Positions 15,577 through 24,814 of a stretch of 37,287 nt of DNA are shown here, piece by piece. The stretch is taken from contig CAYZJV010000024.1 of NCBI GenBank assembly GCA_964478945.1, positions 1 to 37,287 on the forward strand, in the 5' to 3' direction. Position 1 is the first letter of the stretch; each line of letters begins with the position of its first letter. The notes under the pieces are model-generated. The model ran no database searches and was not told where the DNA came from. It saw only the letters and a program-made list of their open reading frames with translations. This DNA is from CAYZJV01 sp964478945 (GTDB lineage: Bacteria > Spirochaetota > Spirochaetia > Sphaerochaetales > Sphaerochaetaceae). A program made the position numbers and the translations under genes.

Positions 15577-17214
15577 ATGAGTATGTTTTGTTACCAATGC
15601 CAAGAGACCGCCCGCAATACAGGCTGTACCGTGAAGGGAGTCTGTGGAAAAAATGAAGAGGTCTCGAATATTCAAGACCTGCTGATCTATGTGACCAAGG
15701 GAATTTCCCAGATCGTGGTCACCCACGGTATCGAGGCCTCTTCGATTCCGGAAGTGAACCACAATCTGTTCACCAGTCTTTTCATGACCATCACAAATGC
15801 CAACTTCGACGACGCGGCCATCGAGAAGCAGATCGTGAAGATGCTCGAGCTGCGTGACAAGCTTGCGGAAGGCAAGGATATGTCGGGCATGCACGATGCG
15901 GCGACCTTCACCGTCACCGGACACGATCAGATGGTGAAGAAGAGTGGGAGTCCCGAAGTGGGAATCCTTGCCACCGAGAATGAGGACGTGCGTTCCTTGC
16001 GTGAGTTGATCACCTATGGGCTGAAGGGTATGGCCGCCTATGGCGAACATGCGTTGAATATCGGAAAGGAAGACCAGGACATATACACGTTCATGTATGA
16101 GGCACTCGCCGCATCTCTGGACGATAGCCTTGGTGCCGACGAACTGGTCGCACTCACATTGAAGACCGGAGAATACGGGGTGAAGGCGATGGCCCTCCTT
16201 GATGAGGCCAATACCTCCAAGTACGGCAATCCCGAAATCACCGAAGTGAATATCGGAGTCAGGAGCAATCCCGCGATCCTCATCAGCGGTCATGACCTTG
16301 TCGATATGGAGATGTTGCTCGAGCAGACCAAGGGTACTGGTGTCGATGTGTATACCCATGGTGAGATGCTGCCCGCCAACTATTACCCCGCATTCAAGAA
16401 ATACGACCACTTTGTCGGCAACTATGGAAACGCATGGTGGAAGCAGACCACCGAATTCGTATCCTTCAAAGGACCCATCCTGTTCACCACCAACTGCATC
16501 GTGCCTCCGAGATCCGAAGAGGTGAGAAGCCGCATCTACACCACCGGAGCATCGGGTTTCCCCGGTTGCACCCATATCGTTGCGGACAAGAATGGGAAGA
16601 AGGATTTCTCGGCAATCATCGAGCATGCCAAGAAGCTTGGTGCTCCCGAAGAAATTGAGAAGGGTTCAATTGTGGGAGGCTTCGCGCACAACCAGGTGCT
16701 TGCACTCGCCGACAAGGTCGTCGATGCGGTCAAATCCGGCGCGATCAGGAAGTTCTTCGTCATGGCAGGTTGTGACGGCAGGATGAAATCCCGCGAATAT
16801 TACACCGAGTTCGCCGAAAAGTTGCCCACGGACACGGTGATCCTCACCGCAGGCTGTGCCAAATTCCGGTACAACAAGCTCAATCTCGGCGATATCGGTG
16901 GAATCCCCAGGGTACTTGATGCGGGACAGTGCAACGACTCCTATTCGCTCGCGGTCATCGCACTCAAGCTCAAGGAGGTGTTCGGACTCGATGACGTGAA
17001 CAAGCTTCCGATCGCCTACAACATCGCATGGTACGAGCAAAAGGCAGTCATCGTTTTGCTGGCTTTGCTCTACCTGGGAGTGAAGAATATCCATCTTGGT
17101 CCCACACTACCCGGTTTCCTCTCCCCAAATGTAGCCAATGTACTGGTCGACAAGTTTGGAATCGCTGGAATCGGTGACGTCGACGAAGATATCCAGCTCT
17201 TCATGGCCAACTGA
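15577..17214 (+). CDS. hcp: Hybrid cluster protein (hydroxylamine / nitric oxide reductase)
   Basis: A 545-residue iron-sulfur enzyme acting in the cytoplasm on hydroxylamine or nitric oxide under nitrosative stress. The N-terminal cysteines C5-x2-C8-x8-C17-x5-C23 are of the class I type found in anaerobes, which hold a [4Fe-4S] cluster. Ligands of the hybrid cluster are seen in GFPGCTH, TAGCAKFRYN, and LDAGQCNDSYS. ATG 15577 has AAAGGAG six bases upstream; the frame runs on upstream without a better start. It is monocistronic, with its own promoter and terminator. No HcpR or Hcr reductase gene is beside it. Confidence 0.95.
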   Translation: MSMFCYQCQETARNTGCTVKGVCGKNEEVSNIQDLLIYVTKGISQIVVTHGIEASSIPEVNHNLFTSLFMTITNANFDDAAIEKQIVKMLELRDKLAEGKDMSGMHDAATFTVTGHDQMVKKSGSPEVGILATENEDVRSLRELITYGLKGMAAYGEHALNIGKEDQDIYTFMYEALAASLDDSLGADELVALTLKTGEYGVKAMALLDEANTSKYGNPEITEVNIGVRSNPAILISGHDLVDMEMLLEQTKGTGVDVYTHGEMLPANYYPAFKKYDHFVGNYGNAWWKQTTEFVSFKGPILFTTNCIVPPRSEEVRSRIYTTGASGFPGCTHIVADKNGKKDFSAIIEHAKKLGAPEEIEKGSIVGGFAHNQVLALADKVVDAVKSGAIRKFFVMAGCDGRMKSREYYTEFAEKLPTDTVILTAGCAKFRYNKLNLGDIGGIPRVLDAGQCNDSYSLAVIALKLKEVFGLDDVNKLPIAYNIAWYEQKAVIVLLALLYLGVKNIHLGPTLPGFLSPNVANVLVDKFGIAGIGDVDEDIQLFMAN

Positions 17215-17233
17215 TACTTGACCAAATCAATCC

Positions 17234-17273
17234 AACGGGTCGGCGGTTTGTTCCGCTGGCCCGTTTCTTTCTT
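17234..17273 (+). terminator. Rho-independent terminator of hcp
   Basis: A 13-bp stem (17234-17246 with 17253-17265, two G-T pairs), a six-base loop TTTGTT and a T-rich tail TCTTTCTT. It lies 20 bases after the hcp stop and ends just before the ribosome site of the next gene. Confidence 0.9.
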
Positions 17274-17290
17274 CTGTGCTAAGGTGCGTC

Positions 17291-17938
17291 ATGCCCAACA
17301 CACAAGATTGCCCACTTTGTGGCCGTCAGGAAGTTCCTCTCGAATCGATCATGCACCGTGATTTCGGTTTCTGTCCCACATGCAAGGGGATTTTTGTCGC
17401 TAGAGCGTTCCTTCCTTCCAGAGAAGAGGAATTGGCCATCTATGGAATGCATGACAACGATGTGGAGGATCTTGGGTACAGGAACTTCGTTCGGCCATTG
17501 GTGGAGTTGATCTCATCGCAACAGGATATTCATCACAGAGGACTCGACTTCGGATCCGGTCCCGGTCCGGTGATCACCAAGATGCTCACCGAACAAGGAT
17601 ATTTCATGGAACTGTTCGACCCGTTCTTCCATCCCGATACACAGGTTCTTGGGAAAAGGTACGATTTCGTGGTGGCATGCGAGGTGGTGGAACACTTCCA
17701 CTATCCCAAGGAAAGCTTTTCGCTTTTAAAGCACCTGATTGCTCCAGGAGGAAAGCTCTACTGCAGAACCACACTTATCCCCGAACATATCGAATTTTCA
17801 CGTTGGCACTATAAGAACGACAATTCCCACGTATTCTTCTACCATACCGAAACGATTGCTTGGATTGCTCGGAATATCATCAATAGTCAATACAACATCG
17901 TCGATAGGAACATCGTCTACTTCACGAGAACTTGTTAG
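17291..17938 (+). CDS. Class I SAM-dependent methyltransferase with zinc ribbon
   Basis: A 215-residue protein. Residues 5-35 form a rubredoxin-like zinc ribbon with C-x2-C pairs (CPLCG and CPTCKG). A methyltransferase fold follows: motif I as GLDFGSGPGPVITKML, the acidic end of strand 2 in ELFDPFF, motif post-II/III as FVVACEVVEHFHYPKESFSLLKHLIAPGGKL, typical of Methyltransf_11/23-type enzymes. The ATG at 17291 has TAAGGTG at a short distance; an in-frame GTG lies five codons upstream. The methyl acceptor cannot be predicted. It ends one base short of the convergent osmF. Confidence 0.85.
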   Translation: MPNTQDCPLCGRQEVPLESIMHRDFGFCPTCKGIFVARAFLPSREEELAIYGMHDNDVEDLGYRNFVRPLVELISSQQDIHHRGLDFGSGPGPVITKMLTEQGYFMELFDPFFHPDTQVLGKRYDFVVACEVVEHFHYPKESFSLLKHLIAPGGKLYCRTTLIPEHIEFSRWHYKNDNSHVFFYHTETIAWIARNIINSQYNIVDRNIVYFTRTC

Positions 17939-17939
17939 C

Positions 17940-18887
17940 TCAAAGGAACCCCTTCTCCTCCAGATACTCCCTCGCCACATCCCGAGGAGAGCGTCCTTGC
18001 ACCGCTATCCTGCTGTTGAGGGTCTGCAATGTCTCAAGGTCCAAGGTCGCGAACACCGGCTCCAGGATCGTAGCGATCTGCGGATACTCCTCGGCAAGTT
18101 CCCTTCTCACAATCGGAGCGGGGGCGTACACAGGTTGTATATTCTTGGTATCGGTGAGCACCTTGAGTCCCAGTGCTGCGAGCTGACCATCGGTTCCGTA
18201 GGCCATCGCTGCATTCACACCCTCTTGTCCGGAAGCCGCGGCCTGCTCGGTAAGGGTGGTGTTGCCGCCTGCGAAGACCAGCAATTGGTCATCGTCCAAC
18301 GAAAATCCATATCCCGCTTCGAAACTGGGAAGCGCCGCTTCACTGGAAACGAACTCCTCGCTTGCGGCGAGTTTGAAGGTTCCTCCCGAGTTGATGTAAT
18401 CTGCGAGATCCTCCAAGGTTGCCAACGATTGTGCCTTGGCAAGGTCCTGACGAACCGAAATCGCCCAAGTGTTGTTAGCTGGGGCGGGTGCCAACCATAC
18501 GATATCGTTGGCCTTCAGATCGAGCTCGGCCGCCTTCTCGTACCCTGCTTGAAAATCCTTCCAGATAGCTGCTTCGGTCTCTCCTGAGAAGAAATAATAG
18601 GCATTGCCGGTATACTCGGGATAGATGTCGATCTCCCCGGCGATGATCGCCGATCGTACAATGGGAGTGGTTCCGGTCTGGGTCTTGTCCACAACCGCGA
18701 ATGAAGCATCCTCCAACAAGAGGACCATCATATTTCCCAGCAGGGCGCCTTCGGTGTCGATCTTCGAACCGACCACGACCTCTCCAAGAGTGGTTGTTTC
18801 CTGTGCACCGGCAGCGAACAACGGCACCATCAGACTTATCGCCAACATGATCGCACATGCCGTGAACCGTAGAGTTTTTCTTGCCAT
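17940..18887 (-). CDS. osmF: OsmF-type glycine betaine-like ABC substrate-binding protein
   Basis: A 315-residue periplasmic binding protein (OpuAC family) that resembles E. coli OsmF (YehZ) from memory over its full length: GSKIDTEGALLGN, GTTPIVR, GEIDIYPEYTGNA, IVWLAPAPANNTWAISVRQD, GTFKLAASEEF, and GVNAAMAYGTDGQLAALGL. The N-terminus is a signal peptide of about 27 residues ending FAAGA-QE, without a lipobox. ATG 18887 has GAGGT five to six bases upstream. It is divergent from its permease and ATPase genes, with a shared 282-bp control region. In E. coli this system carries betaine-type compounds with low affinity and is not a main osmotic importer. Confidence 0.93.
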   Translation of the reverse strand: MARKTLRFTACAIMLAISLMVPLFAAGAQETTTLGEVVVGSKIDTEGALLGNMMVLLLEDASFAVVDKTQTGTTPIVRSAIIAGEIDIYPEYTGNAYYFFSGETEAAIWKDFQAGYEKAAELDLKANDIVWLAPAPANNTWAISVRQDLAKAQSLATLEDLADYINSGGTFKLAASEEFVSSEAALPSFEAGYGFSLDDDQLLVFAGGNTTLTEQAAASGQEGVNAAMAYGTDGQLAALGLKVLTDTKNIQPVYAPAPIVRRELAEEYPQIATILEPVFATLDLETLQTLNSRIAVQGRSPRDVAREYLEEKGFL

Positions 18888-18925
18888 AATCAACCTCGCT
18901 GATTGGATATCGTCATGCGACATCC

Positions 18926-19032
18926 TTCGCGAACGATCTCGGGAGAGGCCTCTCCCAAGCCCATCGAAGGCACCAAAAAAGGTTATCCAACGCTCCGATG
19001 GAAGGACATATGGATACCATCCAATATATTGG
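18926..19032. promoter_or_regulatory. Palindromes between osmF and yehY
   Basis: The divergent control region holds three perfect palindromes: TTCGCGAA (18926-18933), GGGAGAGGCCTCTCCC (18941-18956, 16 bp) and CCAATATATTGG (19021-19032, 12 bp). The last is next to TGGAT-ACC-ATCCA. They are candidate operators for a regulator of the importer. No clear osmF promoter could be assigned. Confidence 0.45.
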
Positions 19033-19068
19033 CTTCAGTTCCCGCAAACAAGGATAATGTCGAAAAAC

Positions 19069-19097
19069 TTGATTGAATCCATTTCTTCTGGTATCTT
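19069..19097 (+). promoter_or_regulatory. Possible promoter of yehYXW
   Basis: TTGATT (19069-19074), a 17-base spacer and TATCTT (19092-19097); each box matches four of six consensus bases. The start near 19104 leaves about 65 bases before the chosen GTG. Weak, but the best candidate in the interval. Confidence 0.35.
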
Positions 19098-19169
19098 CAA
19101 GCCAACCACACATCCTTTTCATGGGTGTCGATACGCATCGGCAATGGAGGATCCGGTATTGGAGCATGC

Positions 19170-20354
19170 GTGAAGATTCCTGGCGACCGACCGAAGTACC
19201 CAGTTGAAATCGCAACCATCGTGGTGGTGCTCCATGCACTGGCATTGAGCTTGCCACTGCTGCTGTTGCGGGAGAACAGGATATCCGGAGAAATTCCTGT
19301 CAGAGTCTTTTCGCTTGGCCCAATTCCCATCATTCTGCTTCTTCTGCCACCACTACTGGCGTTATGGTATGGGTATGTTGCAAGTACCCGCTTCTCCGAA
19401 TATATCCTCTCCCTCTGCGCCATAATCGGAGTGCTGTCGCCGATGGCGGTGCTCACCTTCCACGGCGCTTCCATCACACTCGAATTGGGACCCTATGCAC
19501 GCTACAGCCCGGCATCGGGCTTCTATCTCTATCTGGTCGCGACGTTGGTCATATTCCTCATGAAACGTTCCATGGGGTGGAGAGACCATATCACCCTTGG
19601 AATCATCATTCTCGGCACCATGGTTCTGATGATGGTGGGCCCCCTCGATCGATTTGGCCTCATACTTGAAGCGCGCAACTTGGGTTCACGGTTGGGAAGG
19701 GAAATTTCCGCACATTTGAGGATCACCGCGATCAGTCTCGCCATAAGCGTGATCCTGGGTGTACCGATCGCCTTGTTCAGCTACCAATTGAAAAGGATGC
19801 GACAAGTGGTGTTTCCTCTGCTGAACGTGTTGCAGACCATACCTGGAATCGCTCTGTTCGGGTTGTTGATCGCACCGCTGGCAGCATTGTCCCAAGCATC
19901 ACCCCTGCTGCGATCATGGGGTATCAAGGGAATCGGCAATACTCCCGCCATCATCGCATTGAGTATCTATGCCCTCTATCCCATCATCCGCTACAGCTAC
20001 ACCGCGTTCAGAGGAATTGATGCACAAGTAATACTCGCAGCCCGGGGAATGGGAATGGACAACCGACAAATATGGCGCATGGTGAGATTCCCACTGGCAG
20101 CGGCCGGAGTGCTCCACGGCATCAGGGTGGCGTTGGTACAGACCATCGGAAATGCGACCTTGGCGAAGTTGATCGGAGGGGATGGCCTGGGCGTCCTGGT
20201 ATTCGAAGGATTGGGACAAGCCTCTGTGGACATGGTCCTGCTCGGCATGTTGCTGATCATCGCACTCACACTCGTCTCCGACAGGCTCTTTCAAATCCTG
20301 ATCTTCCTACTCACTCCAAAATCCCTTCGGAACCAAGGAGCTCCACATGGGTAA
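19170..20354 (+). CDS. yehY: YehY-type ABC transporter permease
   Basis: A 394-residue inner-membrane permease. The N-terminal 170 residues hold extra membrane segments, as in YehY (385 residues in E. coli), and the transport domain follows: GREISAHLRITAISLAISVILGVPIALFS, LQTIPGIALFGLL, and the ATPase-docking EAA-like loop in AARGMGMDNRQIWRMVRFPLAAAGVLHGIR, then NATLAKLIGGDGLG. The chosen start is GTG 19170 with GGAG six bases upstream; an in-frame GTG at 19125 also exists, so the N-terminus is uncertain. It overlaps the ATPase gene by eight bases. Confidence 0.88.
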   Translation: MKIPGDRPKYPVEIATIVVVLHALALSLPLLLLRENRISGEIPVRVFSLGPIPIILLLLPPLLALWYGYVASTRFSEYILSLCAIIGVLSPMAVLTFHGASITLELGPYARYSPASGFYLYLVATLVIFLMKRSMGWRDHITLGIIILGTMVLMMVGPLDRFGLILEARNLGSRLGREISAHLRITAISLAISVILGVPIALFSYQLKRMRQVVFPLLNVLQTIPGIALFGLLIAPLAALSQASPLLRSWGIKGIGNTPAIIALSIYALYPIIRYSYTAFRGIDAQVILAARGMGMDNRQIWRMVRFPLAAAGVLHGIRVALVQTIGNATLAKLIGGDGLGVLVFEGLGQASVDMVLLGMLLIIALTLVSDRLFQILIFLLTPKSLRNQGAPHG

Positions 20355-21438
20355 CCATCCTCATATGCCGTCCACATCGACTTTCCTCTCTGTTGAAAGT
20401 GTGACTGTCCGTTACGGAGATACTGTTGCGCTCGATGAAGTGACTCTCCATATTCCCGCACAACGGGTAACGGTGCTTATCGGTCCCAGCGGATGTGGCA
20501 AGTCGACCACATTGCGATGTCTCAACTCATTGGTGAAACCCTCTTCGGGTCAGATCACCTATCATGATCTCGAAACCCGTGCGATGGATGAGACGGGATT
20601 GCGAAGGAGCATGGGGTATGCCATCCAGTCGGTTGGACTGATGCCACACATGACCGTAGAGGAGAATGTGGACTTGGTGCCACGCCTTCTCGGATGGAAA
20701 AAAACCTCACGACCCGAACGGGTTTCCAAACTGCTCCAACTGGTCCGGCTGGATCCCACCACCTACCGAAACAAATATCCCAACGAACTCTCTGGAGGAG
20801 AAGCCCAGAGGGTGGGTGTCGCTCGGGCCTTGGGAGCCGATCCACCGGTGCTCCTTATGGACGAACCATTCGGTGCGGTGGATCCTCTGACGAGGGAACA
20901 GCTCCAGGACGAGTTCATCCGGATTCAACGGCAATTGAAGAAGACAGTGGTCTTTGTTACCCATGATATCGACGAAGCGATACGGCTTGCCGATTATCTG
21001 GTGATCATGGATAAGGGGAAGATCGCCCAGGCCGATACCCCGGAAAAGATCCTTGCAGATCCCGATACCGATTTCGTCGACAAATTCCTGGGTCCCGATC
21101 GTCCCCTCAAGAGACTGACACTATTCACCGCCGATCGCTGCATGAATGATGCAATCCGTACCGAGGAACCTCCGGAACACGACTGTGAATCCCAGTTGTG
21201 TTATTGGCATACCGACAAGGAGGGAAAGCCTCTCAAGGGATATGTGTGGATCCATGGCAAGCTTGTGGAACGTCACATCATAGGCGACGCACATACCGTT
21301 CAGACCTATTCGTCACTCAAGGAATGCATGTCGACCCTACTCAATCTGGGATTGCCTGCGGTTCCCGTGGTTGATGAAGAAGGACGTCTATGCGGGGAGG
21401 TTCGCTTTGACACCATCCAGAAGATCAGCCTCCCGTAG
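20347..21438 (+). CDS. yehX: YehX/OpuCA-type ABC transporter ATPase with CBS-like tail
   Basis: A 363-residue ATPase powering the OsmF importer. Walker A is GPSGCGKST, the Q-loop lies in MGYAIQSVGLMPHMTVEENV, the signature is LSGGEAQR, Walker B is VLLMDEPFGAVDP and the switch His is in VFVTHDIDEA. Residues about 255-363 form a C-terminal extension whose last 60 residues (LGLPAVPVVDEEGRLCGEVRFDTI) look like a CBS domain, a common ionic-strength or nucleotide sensor in OpuA/OpuC ATPases. ATG 20347 has AAGGAG six bases upstream and starts inside the yehY end. It overlaps yehW as well. Confidence 0.92.
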   Translation: MGNHPHMPSTSTFLSVESVTVRYGDTVALDEVTLHIPAQRVTVLIGPSGCGKSTTLRCLNSLVKPSSGQITYHDLETRAMDETGLRRSMGYAIQSVGLMPHMTVEENVDLVPRLLGWKKTSRPERVSKLLQLVRLDPTTYRNKYPNELSGGEAQRVGVARALGADPPVLLMDEPFGAVDPLTREQLQDEFIRIQRQLKKTVVFVTHDIDEAIRLADYLVIMDKGKIAQADTPEKILADPDTDFVDKFLGPDRPLKRLTLFTADRCMNDAIRTEEPPEHDCESQLCYWHTDKEGKPLKGYVWIHGKLVERHIIGDAHTVQTYSSLKECMSTLLNLGLPAVPVVDEEGRLCGEVRFDTIQKISLP

Positions 21439-22153
21439 ACAGCTGGTGGCGATCGCCATCATTCTCGTGCTGCTGTTTCTCTACGTCGGATCGGAGACAG
21501 TACAGAAGGGAACGCTTTCCCTGTTGTTTCCGAACGAGGAGCAACTCACCCACAGCAGGAAGACCATTCTCCAAATGACCGGAGCCCATCTTGCCATTAC
21601 ACTTGCAGCCACCACCCTTTCCGCTCTCGTGGGAACGCTACTCGGTGTGCTGGTCACCCGCAGAAGCGGTGAGGATTTCCAGCAACTCGTACTGAAATTG
21701 AATGCATTCGTACAGACTTTCCCCCCATCCGCTGTCATCATACTCGCCTTTCCCGTGCTTGGATTCGGGTGGCAACCGGCCTTGCTCGCCATGTTCCTCT
21801 ATTCACTCTTCCCGGTACTGGGCAATACGGTCGTGGGATTCAACTCGGTGAGCAGGGAGGTGAAGGATGCGGCCAAGGGAATGGGTATGACCGGAATGCA
21901 GCTGCTGTGGTTGGCCGAACTACCCCAGGCGATGCCGATGATCATCACCGGAATACGACACAGCTACATACTCAATCTGGGAACCGCGGCAATCGCCGCG
22001 GTGATCGGTGGTGAAGGTTTGGGAACCATCATCATAAGCGGGCTTACCTTGCGAAATTCAGCATTGGTGCTCAGTGGCACCATAGTGATCAGTCTACTGG
22101 CATTCTTGGGAGAACAGTTGTTCCAGTTGTCAGCACGGACACAAGAGTGGTGA
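21407..22153 (+). CDS. yehW: YehW-type ABC transporter permease
   Basis: A 248-residue permease, the second transmembrane subunit of the OsmF importer, close to the 243 residues of E. coli YehW. The first membrane segment is QLVAIAIILVLLFLYVG and the BPD_transp domain runs to the end; the docking loop is in DAAKGMGMTGMQLLWLAELPQAMPMIITGIR, then GTAAIAAVIGGEGLG. The start is best placed at TTG 21407, six bases after GGGGAGG, overlapping yehX by 32 bases; an in-frame ATG at 21374 has a weaker ribosome site. The stop meets that of the convergent antiporter at TGATCA. Confidence 0.88.
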   Translation: MTPSRRSASRRQLVAIAIILVLLFLYVGSETVQKGTLSLLFPNEEQLTHSRKTILQMTGAHLAITLAATTLSALVGTLLGVLVTRRSGEDFQQLVLKLNAFVQTFPPSAVIILAFPVLGFGWQPALLAMFLYSLFPVLGNTVVGFNSVSREVKDAAKGMGMTGMQLLWLAELPQAMPMIITGIRHSYILNLGTAAIAAVIGGEGLGTIIISGLTLRNSALVLSGTIVISLLAFLGEQLFQLSARTQEW

Positions 22154-23173
22154 TCAGACGATTCCGAGTACAAGATACGATGTATAGCCGATATAGGCGA
22201 GTAGCAACACTACCCCCTCTGCCCGATTGATCCTTCCTTTTCCATAGGGGAACCGATAGCCGATGATGAACAGGGAAATCGTCAACACACCCATCACCAA
22301 CATGTCCCTTGTGAAGACCTCACGTCCTACTTGCATCGGCTGGATGGTCCCTGCCAAACCGACCACTGCCAAGGTATTGAACAAATTGGAGCCCAACACA
22401 TTGCCCAAGGCAATGTCGTGTTCTCCTTTTCCCACAGCAACAAGCGAGGAGGCCAGTTCGGGAAGTGAGGTTCCGATTGCCACGATGGTCAAACCGATGA
22501 CCAGATCATCCACTCCCAGCGTGCGGGCGATATCGACCGCACCCCACACGAGGAGACGGGAACTACCCACCAGTACGGCAAGTCCAAACAGCATCCTCAC
22601 GGTCGCTTGCCTCGGACTGTAATGGGTTGTTGCCAACACCTCTTCGGTTTCAATTCCCAGAGCATCCGGGTTTTTGGACAGTCCCTGCTTCACACTCCAC
22701 CCCATCAACAGGAGAAACAGGACCAGCAATACAATGGATTCGATTCTGGTGATGGCTCCGTCACGCACGAACCAAGCGGTTATTGCACTCGCCAAGGTGA
22801 GCAGGGGGAGCTCATTGCGCAGGATTGTCGACCGTACGGTGATGGGACTGATGATCGAAGTCAATCCGAGTATCAACGCAATGTTGGTGATGTTGGAACC
22901 AAAGGCGTTACCCAAGGCAATTCCTGGATTGCCCTGCACCGAGGCCTGTACCGATACGAGCAATTCGGGGCTCGAAGTACCGAACCCGACGACCACCATA
23001 CCGATGAGGAGAGGAGACATCCCTATGTGGTGGGCGACCGAGGAGGCCCCCTCGACAAATCGATTGGCACTCCAGATGAGAAGGAGTATGCCACCAGCTA
23101 TTGCTATCAATGGAAGTATCACGAATGAGAATATAGGAAAAAGGGCTTGAAGTGTCAAACTGAAAATTTTCAT
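22154..23173 (-). CDS. CaCA-family calcium/sodium (or proton) antiporter
   Basis: A 339-residue inner-membrane exchanger of the YrbG-like branch. It has the two inverted Na_Ca_ex repeats with their alpha motifs: GFGTSSPELLVSVQASVQGNP / ALGNAFGSNITNIALILG in the first, and AIGTSLPELASSLVAVGKGEHD / ALGNVLGSNLFNTLAVVG in the second; the conserved Glu of each GTSxPE ligates the cation. About ten membrane segments are visible. ATG 23171-23173 has only a weak GAG upstream. The 144 bases between it and the decarboxylase gene are AT-rich, and I could not fix a promoter for either gene there. Confidence 0.88.
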   Translation of the reverse strand: MKIFSLTLQALFPIFSFVILPLIAIAGGILLLIWSANRFVEGASSVAHHIGMSPLLIGMVVVGFGTSSPELLVSVQASVQGNPGIALGNAFGSNITNIALILGLTSIISPITVRSTILRNELPLLTLASAITAWFVRDGAITRIESIVLLVLFLLLMGWSVKQGLSKNPDALGIETEEVLATTHYSPRQATVRMLFGLAVLVGSSRLLVWGAVDIARTLGVDDLVIGLTIVAIGTSLPELASSLVAVGKGEHDIALGNVLGSNLFNTLAVVGLAGTIQPMQVGREVFTRDMLVMGVLTISLFIIGYRFPYGKGRINRAEGVVLLLAYIGYTSYLVLGIV

Positions 23174-23317
23174 CGATGTAAAAAACTCATACAAAAAAAT
23201 CGGGAGTTTCTCTGGAAATCCCCTGATAAACTTGTAAAATATCTGTGAATAGGGCAAAGTGGGACGGCACATTGTGTAGACCCCCTTTTTGTTTTGGGAA
23301 TCATAGGAGGTTGCTCC

Positions 23318-24814
23318 GTGAAAGACTCGAAAACCAAGAATCTTCCTTTCGCCATGGAACTGCGTGAGTATGTGAGGGACTCCAAGAGTTTCTACTGCAT
23401 GCCGGGCCACAAACAGGGCAAAGGTGCGCCCGAATTCCTCAAGACGATCTGGGGAGAACAAGTCTTTTCTTACGACATCACCGAAGTTTCGAAAAGCGAT
23501 GTCCTTGCATTTCCCAAGAAGGGGATAAGGGATGCACAGGAGCGGGCGGCTGAAATCATGGGTTCTGAGCGTACATGGTTCCTCATCAATGGATCCTCAG
23601 TGGGAATCCATGCCATCCTGGGAGCCTTGGTGAAACCGGGGGAAAAAGTACTGGTACACCGCGAATGCCACAAGGCGGTGTTGATGGGACTGGTGTTCTC
23701 CGGAGCCGTACCCATTTATCTGGAACCGGTACCCAACCTTCCCGAATACGCCTATGGTTCGCTCTACCTGCAGAAAGTTCAAGAATTGTTGACGCTCCAC
23801 GACATAAAGCTGGTGATGGTCACCAGTCCGAACTACTTCGGCATCAGTTTGGATATCGAGGCGATTGCCAAGACCTGCCACGACCACGGAACGGCACTTT
23901 TCGTCGATGAAGCCCATGGCACACACTTCTCCTTCCATCCCGATCTCCCCTCTTCCGCACTTCAATCGGGGGCCGATTATGTCGTGCAATCGATGCACAA
24001 GACTTTGGGAGGACTCTACCAGACGGCGTTGTTGCACTCCTCCGGTTCATCCGAGGCAGCCGATGAAAGAATCGACCTCATGCTTTCCATGTTGCAAAGC
24101 ACCTCACCGAGCGCACTGTTTCTCATGAGCATCGATGCCGCACTCGCAGAAGCAAGCGAACTGGGATACAAGCGCTATTCCGACCTTCTCGAGATGTTGG
24201 AGTACACCCGATCGGAATTGAACAACAGCGAATTCATCGTGGTCGAACCACCCGATGGTGTCCTCTATTCGGGAGGGTTCAATGACTACGATCCCTTGAA
24301 ACTCATCTTCAGAAGCGCAGAAAGGGAAGAGGTGAACCTCATCAAGATCAAGCAACTCCTCTCCGAAGACCACGGCATAGAGATCGAACTTGCAGGTGAG
24401 AAGCATCTTCTGCTTACCTTGTCCATGGCCGATGCGGTGGACACCGAAAAGACAAGGGAAAAACTGCTCTACTTCTCCCATACCGTTGAACAACTGGTGA
24501 AGGATGGCTATGGTGAGGTCGAGGGACGGGATGATTTCGTCGACAATCGGGAACTGCCCATTTTTGAAATGACCCCTCGGGATGCCTACTATGCCGACAA
24601 GGTACCGGTGATCCTATCAGAGGCGGAATACATGGTCTCGGCAAGCATGGTGTGCATCTATCCTCCCGGCTTTCCCTTGATCATTCCAGGGGAACGAATC
24701 AATGAGGCCGCCATCCACAAGATCTACCACGACCACTCACTGGGCTTCACCATCATCGGCATCACCGAAATTGACGACGAGCTGTACATAGATGTGATCG
24801 AGGAATCGACCTGA
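23318..24814 (+). CDS. Orn/Lys/Arg decarboxylase family protein (fold III-like)
   Basis: A 498-residue PLP-dependent decarboxylase of the Bacillus SpeA/Cad branch. FYCMPGHKQGKG is the family's N-terminal signature, VDEAHGTHFSFH includes the PLP-binding Asp, and SMHKTLGGLYQ holds the Schiff-base lysine. The C-terminal domain has VCIYPPGFPLIIPGERI, which binds the partner subunit's substrate. It may make cadaverine, putrescine or agmatine; the substrate cannot be told from motifs alone. The start is GTG 23318, seven bases after AGGAGG. The stop abuts that of gltD with no gap. Confidence 0.92.
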   Translation: MKDSKTKNLPFAMELREYVRDSKSFYCMPGHKQGKGAPEFLKTIWGEQVFSYDITEVSKSDVLAFPKKGIRDAQERAAEIMGSERTWFLINGSSVGIHAILGALVKPGEKVLVHRECHKAVLMGLVFSGAVPIYLEPVPNLPEYAYGSLYLQKVQELLTLHDIKLVMVTSPNYFGISLDIEAIAKTCHDHGTALFVDEAHGTHFSFHPDLPSSALQSGADYVVQSMHKTLGGLYQTALLHSSGSSEAADERIDLMLSMLQSTSPSALFLMSIDAALAEASELGYKRYSDLLEMLEYTRSELNNSEFIVVEPPDGVLYSGGFNDYDPLKLIFRSAEREEVNLIKIKQLLSEDHGIEIELAGEKHLLLTLSMADAVDTEKTREKLLYFSHTVEQLVKDGYGEVEGRDDFVDNRELPIFEMTPRDAYYADKVPVILSEAEYMVSASMVCIYPPGFPLIIPGERINEAAIHKIYHDHSLGFTIIGITEIDDELYIDVIEEST

